DNA of 64,000 bases from Termitidicoccus mucosus (GTDB taxonomy: Bacteria; Verrucomicrobiota; Verrucomicrobiia; Opitutales; Opitutaceae), in NCBI RefSeq assembly GCF_038725785.1, contig NZ_CP109796.1, positions 868,001 through 932,000 on the forward strand, read 5' to 3'. The position numbers were made by a program, and so were the translations under genes. This document shows positions 60,801-64,000 of the stretch, piece by piece; the stretch's first letter is position 1, and the number at the start of each line of letters is the position of its first letter. The notes below the pieces were generated by a model. That model was not told where the DNA came from. It did no database searches and saw nothing but the letters and a program-made list of their open reading frames with translations.

Positions 60801-63555
60801 GGACCAATCCCGCGTGATGACATGGACGGGCGGCGGCGGCTCCACCTGGAATCTCGCCGGCACCAACTGGACGGACAACGGCTCCGTCAACCAATACAGC
60901 TACGGCGACCGCGTGCTCTTCGCCGGTGCCGCCGACCAAAGCATCCTCGTCGGCGGTGCCGAGGTGCGCGTGGCCGACATGACGGTTGGCGGCGACGCGG
61001 ACTACACCTTCACCGGCGGCGGCATCCACGCCTCGGCGGGCAACGTGCAGGACGACGGCGCGGGCGGTTTCCTTTTCACCGATGCCACGGGCAAGTTGAC
61101 CAAGACCGGGAATGGTGTCCTCACCTTCGCGAACGGGAAAAACACTTTCCTCGGCGGCATCGACCTCGCCGGCGGCGTGGTGGCGGTGAGCAGCGGCGAT
61201 CAGCTCACCACCTCCGGCTCCACCGGCATCACCTTCGCCGACTCCGCCACGCTGCGCGCCGCGGCGGATGTCGTGCTCGACGACGCCATCACCATCGCAG
61301 CGGGAAAAACCGGCGTCATGGACAGCGGCGGCCACACCTTGGCGCTCAAGGGGACGCTCGCCGGCGCGGCGGACGCCACGCTCGCCAAGGCCGGCGCGGG
61401 CACGGTGGTGCTCGAAACAAACCTCTCCAGCTTTTCCGGCACGCTTGCCGCGCGCGCCGGCGTGTTGCGCGTGGGCGCGGAAAACCTGCTCACAAACGGC
61501 GCCCAGTCCGCCATCGTCGTCGATTCCGGCGCGACGCTCGATCTCGACGGTCACAACCAGTCGATCTCCAATCTCTCCGGCACCGGCGAAATCGCCCTCG
61601 GCGACGCGGAGCTCACCTACACCGTGGCGCCCGCCGGCGAGACGTTTGCCGGGAGCTTCAGCGGAAGCGGTGCGGTGCGCAAGGCTGGCTCCGGCAAGTG
61701 GACGCTCACCGGCTCAAGCAGCCATGCCGGCGGCCTCATCCTGCAAGCCGGCGCCCTCGGCCTGGCTGGCAACGCCGCGCTCGGCGAGGGCGCGCTGACC
61801 GTCGCCACCGCAAACGGAGTGCTTTCCATCGAAGCCGACGGTCTCGACATCCCCAACGCCATCGCCGCCGGCTCGGGCACGCTCACCATCGCCACCAATG
61901 GACGCGGCGTGGAATTTTCCGGCAACATCGGCGGCGGCACCGTGGTCCTCGACGGCACCGGCACGGTGGCCCTCTCCAATGCCAACGGCTACAGCAGGCT
62001 GGAGGTGAACACTCCGCTCGCCATCGCCCGGCGCGCGGAGTCCGCCGCCGGCACCGTGAACATCCGCGACGGCTCCACGCTGGAGTTCCGCGGTGTCCCG
62101 TCCGGACCGGTGAACGCGATCCTCACCGGCGACCGCGTGCTCTTCACTGACAGCACGCTCACCCTGGCCGGACAAAACGCGCTCAAAACCCTCGTCGTCG
62201 GCGCGGGCTCCCGCGTCACCGCCGCCACCACCGGCGCGCTCGGCGGGGCGGGCGCGGACATCGCCGTTCAGGATGGCGGCAGGTTGGAAACGTCCGTTCA
62301 AGGCACGTTGGGGCGCAACCTGCTCGTGGACGGCGGCTCGCTCGTGTTCGGCTCCACCGCCTACGGCTCCGGCTGGCGCATAAGCTCCATCGCCCTCTCT
62401 GGCACATTGGACTTCGCCAACGGCGGCGAGGTCCGCCTCGGCGGCCGCCTGTCCACCGGCGTCCACAATGCCGTTGTCGCCTACGGCGGCATCGCCAGCC
62501 TGCCCGCCTACGACGCCAACCAAGACGGCATGTTCATGACGGTGGACATCATTGACGGAAACCTCCTGCGCATCACCGCCTACGACATGGCCCTCGAACC
62601 CGGCAAGGACATCGCCGCCGGCTTCGACGCGATGCGCGCCTCGATGGACGCCGTCTATTCCCATCTCAACGACGCCTTCCTCGCTCCGCTCTCCGGCGTC
62701 GAAGCCCCCTCCGGCCCTGCAAGCGCCTGGTGGTTCCGCGGCATCGGCACCTTTGCCGAGCACGAAAGCGACAAGGAATACCTCGGCTACACCGACAACA
62801 CCTACGCCGGCGTCCTCGGCTACGACTGGCTCTCCCGCAAAAACCTCATGCTCGGCGGCTACCTCGGCTACTCCATGACGCGGCTGGAAACCGCCAACGA
62901 CGCCACCACCGACATCGACCTGCCTGTCTTCGGCGTGTATGCCGCGCTTCGCCGCGGCAACTATTACATGGCCGCCGACCTCGCCTATGCCACCGGTGGC
63001 GCGGACACCGCGCGGCGCGACCCGCTCGGCCACAATGTGACCGGCTCCTACGACCTCGACAGCATCGGCGCCAGTCTGGAGGCGGGCCGTGCGTTCGCCT
63101 TTTTCTCCGAGAGCACCATCAGGCCCTCCGTCGGCCTCCAATACACCACCCTTTCCTTCCACGACCACACCGAGTCCGGGACGGGCGCCGTGCGGCTGGG
63201 CGACATCCGCACCGACTCCCTGCAAGCCGTGCTGAGGATTGATGGCAGCAAGGAAATCAAACTGCCTTGGGGACTTCCTGGCATGGTGGACCTCGGCCTC
63301 GGCTGGCGTCAGAACCTTCATAACAAGAGGACGGATCTCCAGGCCACCCTCGTCGAGTATCCCGATACCCGCCTGCCTATTCGCGGCGACAAGTATGACG
63401 ACAGCACCATCATCGCCCGCCTGGGCATCCGCATGATGCTCGCCAAGGCCACGCTCTTCTCCCTGTCCTACGATTATAACTACATCCCCTTCGGAAATCA
63501 CAGAAACGCCACGCGCCGCGACACCTTCATCGCCACGCTCCGGCAAAGCTGGTGA
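57856..63555 (+). CDS. Large autotransporter with Pmp-like passenger repeats
   Basis: 1899 residues from ATG 57856. A signal peptide ends near LPALPAQ. The first third of the passenger has Chlamydia Pmp-type motifs: GGAIRA, LFQRNSGRYGGAIYG, GTFIGNFA, YGGAIAT and NNFAGYGGAIAD, that is, alternating GGAI and FxxN. The rest is made of repeated beta-strand units of the autotransporter-associated kind (such as LTKTGNGVLTFANGKNTFLGGIDLAGG). The last 270 residues are a 12-strand autotransporter barrel (WWFRGIGTFAEHESDKEYLGYTDNTYAGVLGYDW, ending ATLRQSW). It follows the TonB receptor by 36 bases and is probably co-transcribed. Confidence 0.9.
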   Translation: MKHTDSSPLLRAFVLLLAVAAFLPALPAQTQLPVNGTYDFYSDTLYDGAVGSLTQQVSAETVWRIADGVTVTVANNTVTGNVGGGIFGQGVVNTIRIEPLGTTGRVVFDGNSVEAEGSVFNLGMAGANLILNNVSFLNNTAQRVNVGAGQGGGAIRAASASVMTLSNVLFQRNSGRYGGAIYGAGNITVTSGTFIGNFAHGWNVVGTSLMGNANAGYGGAIATNIGSMKIGIFRDSLFNDNWARRAGGVVSTRTRYSLEFYDIVDMSNNFAGYGGAIADHSNTVETTEGILFKYTGTAPITNFVYSGNRAKGVDLDLADVSHADATGSGTFTPVAKGGGFYISMPNPATAGSGAKTRLHFEIADGVTVQIGQPGNPLAWDSIATLDASGTAALLELTGTGAAGAGRLILHADNSYFQGTVNVGTGALLLGNQNASLGGVITVASGATFGGSGTLVTHKQNDTVFAGRTSLTLANGASLTLGTDTAVDAETLYVLGNVTTGTGVTFNHDLFASGSASKLAVTGTLALSGSATINLGLLATGTFTLMEWSGTATSTSGTISNPISLGNFSLTVAGVANSPRSDAALSLAGNSLVATLTTINNLAMKWTGAEGAQWSTLAGAQNNWIDDAGSGVSSFFYADRVVFDGVADAANPANRVITIGAGGVTVSGMEVTGMERYEFRGAGGIEADAGAVAGNPAFTPTGRLVKSGVGELVFANTAANLFHGGIEISGGMVTFNRAAQLGSGTTGIVFSDSGTLRAISTVTGTLTERLTVAAGKTAELKVDGGGALTYGGTLAAGGAGATLRKTGAGAALLTGNNSASTLAFAVDEGSVTLAANAVLGGTITINSGATLAGVGAAGAGGSVRVVSGGILAAGLNTAQSGTLTVHNLALTGGAVLRMDLFKTADTGGWRKSDRILDTGVSAISGANIIDLTSFATGTFNLGNLTDLAADGRVTLSDMVLPAGGRISASLSDNGGVLQLVMTSDQSRVMTWTGGGGSTWNLAGTNWTDNGSVNQYSYGDRVLFAGAADQSILVGGAEVRVADMTVGGDADYTFTGGGIHASAGNVQDDGAGGFLFTDATGKLTKTGNGVLTFANGKNTFLGGIDLAGGVVAVSSGDQLTTSGSTGITFADSATLRAAADVVLDDAITIAAGKTGVMDSGGHTLALKGTLAGAADATLAKAGAGTVVLETNLSSFSGTLAARAGVLRVGAENLLTNGAQSAIVVDSGATLDLDGHNQSISNLSGTGEIALGDAELTYTVAPAGETFAGSFSGSGAVRKAGSGKWTLTGSSSHAGGLILQAGALGLAGNAALGEGALTVATANGVLSIEADGLDIPNAIAAGSGTLTIATNGRGVEFSGNIGGGTVVLDGTGTVALSNANGYSRLEVNTPLAIARRAESAAGTVNIRDGSTLEFRGVPSGPVNAILTGDRVLFTDSTLTLAGQNALKTLVVGAGSRVTAATTGALGGAGADIAVQDGGRLETSVQGTLGRNLLVDGGSLVFGSTAYGSGWRISSIALSGTLDFANGGEVRLGGRLSTGVHNAVVAYGGIASLPAYDANQDGMFMTVDIIDGNLLRITAYDMALEPGKDIAAGFDAMRASMDAVYSHLNDAFLAPLSGVEAPSGPASAWWFRGIGTFAEHESDKEYLGYTDNTYAGVLGYDWLSRKNLMLGGYLGYSMTRLETANDATTDIDLPVFGVYAALRRGNYYMAADLAYATGGADTARRDPLGHNVTGSYDLDSIGASLEAGRAFAFFSESTIRPSVGLQYTTLSFHDHTESGTGAVRLGDIRTDSLQAVLRIDGSKEIKLPWGLPGMVDLGLGWRQNLHNKRTDLQATLVEYPDTRLPIRGDKYDDSTIIARLGIRMMLAKATLFSLSYDYNYIPFGNHRNATRRDTFIATLRQSW

Positions 63556-63574
63556 GTGAGGAAAACATCTGCTG

Positions 63575-64000
63575 ATGAACACGGATGGACATGGACCGGA
63601 CCGGCTGGCTTTTGAGCGCGTTGTGTCGAAGCGAAGCGGCGGCACCGCTTCGCCCCGCCGCCGCGCTCCCAAAGCATGCCTGCCGCTGACTTTGTTTGTT
63701 TTTCTCCCGGTTATAGCCGCGTCGTTTGTCTTCGGTTGCGCTGGCTTGGTCGGCGCGCCCATTGCCGCCATTTCGCCGGCAGAATTTCGCGCTCCCCCGG
63801 CGTGGGCGCGTCCCCACGCCATGTGGCAGTGGGTGGGTTATAATATCACAAAAGAGGGCATTACCAAGGATCTCGAATCCATGAAAAACGTCGGCGTGGG
63901 CGGCGCGATCGTATTCCAGATCACCTCGGCGGGGACGAGCCGCTTCGCGCCCGTGGCCAATGTCTATTCTCCCGGCGTCGAATATTATAATGACGAATGG
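63575..64000 (+). CDS. GH106-like glycoside hydrolase, N-terminal fragment
   Basis: The gene starts at ATG 63575 and runs off the right edge, open for 142 codons. A basic start is followed by a membrane or signal segment (LPLTLFVFLPVIAASFVFGCAG), then RPHAMWQWVGYNITKEGITKDLESMKNVGVGGAIVFQ. That run of WxW-x-G-N-[IV]-T-K-E-G-I-T-x-D-L-E-x-M-K-x-V-G is typical of GH106 alpha-L-rhamnosidases and related large glycosidases. The catalytic region lies beyond the window. It starts 19 bases after the autotransporter stop, so it is probably in the same transcript. Confidence 0.75.
   Translation, partial: MNTDGHGPDRLAFERVVSKRSGGTASPRRRAPKACLPLTLFVFLPVIAASFVFGCAGLVGAPIAAISPAEFRAPPAWARPHAMWQWVGYNITKEGITKDLESMKNVGVGGAIVFQITSAGTSRFAPVANVYSPGVEYYNDEW

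Overview
This is a high-GC bacterial chromosome segment, most likely from an Opitutaceae-type verrucomicrobium. The evidence is a polysaccharide-directed ECF sigma / FecR / TonB-receptor block, a Cys-type sulfatase, a Pmp-like autotransporter, a rhamnosidase-like glycosidase and strong GC codon bias. The taxonomic call is inference; no rRNA or tRNA gene was found to confirm it.

Layout. 1-5.3 kb: end of rsmA, a secreted unknown, an LptE-like lipoprotein, proS, clpS with a DUF2017 partner, and a zinc-ribbon membrane protein, all on +. 5.5-12.8 kb (-): a TPR membrane protein, a full-length purL and a small lipoprotein. 12.9-14.2 kb (+): an RRNAD1/METTL25-like methyltransferase. 14.2-19.4 kb (-): TolC / HlyD / two ABC-2 permeases with no ATPase. 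19.8-28.8 kb (+): CPBP protease, thiL, tsaE, sulfatase, O-antigen ligase-like protein, rodA and RNase E/G. 29-41.3 kb (-): a type I restriction-modification locus whose hsdM-hsdS pair is separated from hsdR by at least three small cargo modules. One of these, an MBL-fold hydrolase plus a four-helix membrane protein, is AT-rich and looks foreign. 41.8-48 kb (-): a type II secretion pseudopilin operon, gspG-H-I-J-K followed by GspL- and GspM-like genes. 48-51 kb: an AraC regulator divergent from a fucose-isomerase-like enzyme. 51-64 kb (+): a TonB-domain lipoprotein, ECF sigma, FecR, TonB receptor, a large autotransporter and the start of a GH106-like glycosidase running off the right edge.

The most striking feature is a dense population of palindromic elements, about 18 to 20 in 64 kb, in several families that share arms with one another and are sometimes nested. 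Most lie between genes. At least six lie inside open reading frames without breaking them: three in purL, at positions matching surface loops or linkers, and one each in the leader peptides of the pseudopilin genes gspH, gspI and gspK, upstream of the prepilin cleavage site. This resembles Rickettsia palindromic elements in behaviour but involves unrelated sequences. The other candidate for something new is the cargo inside the restriction-modification locus, especially the MBL/membrane-protein pair.
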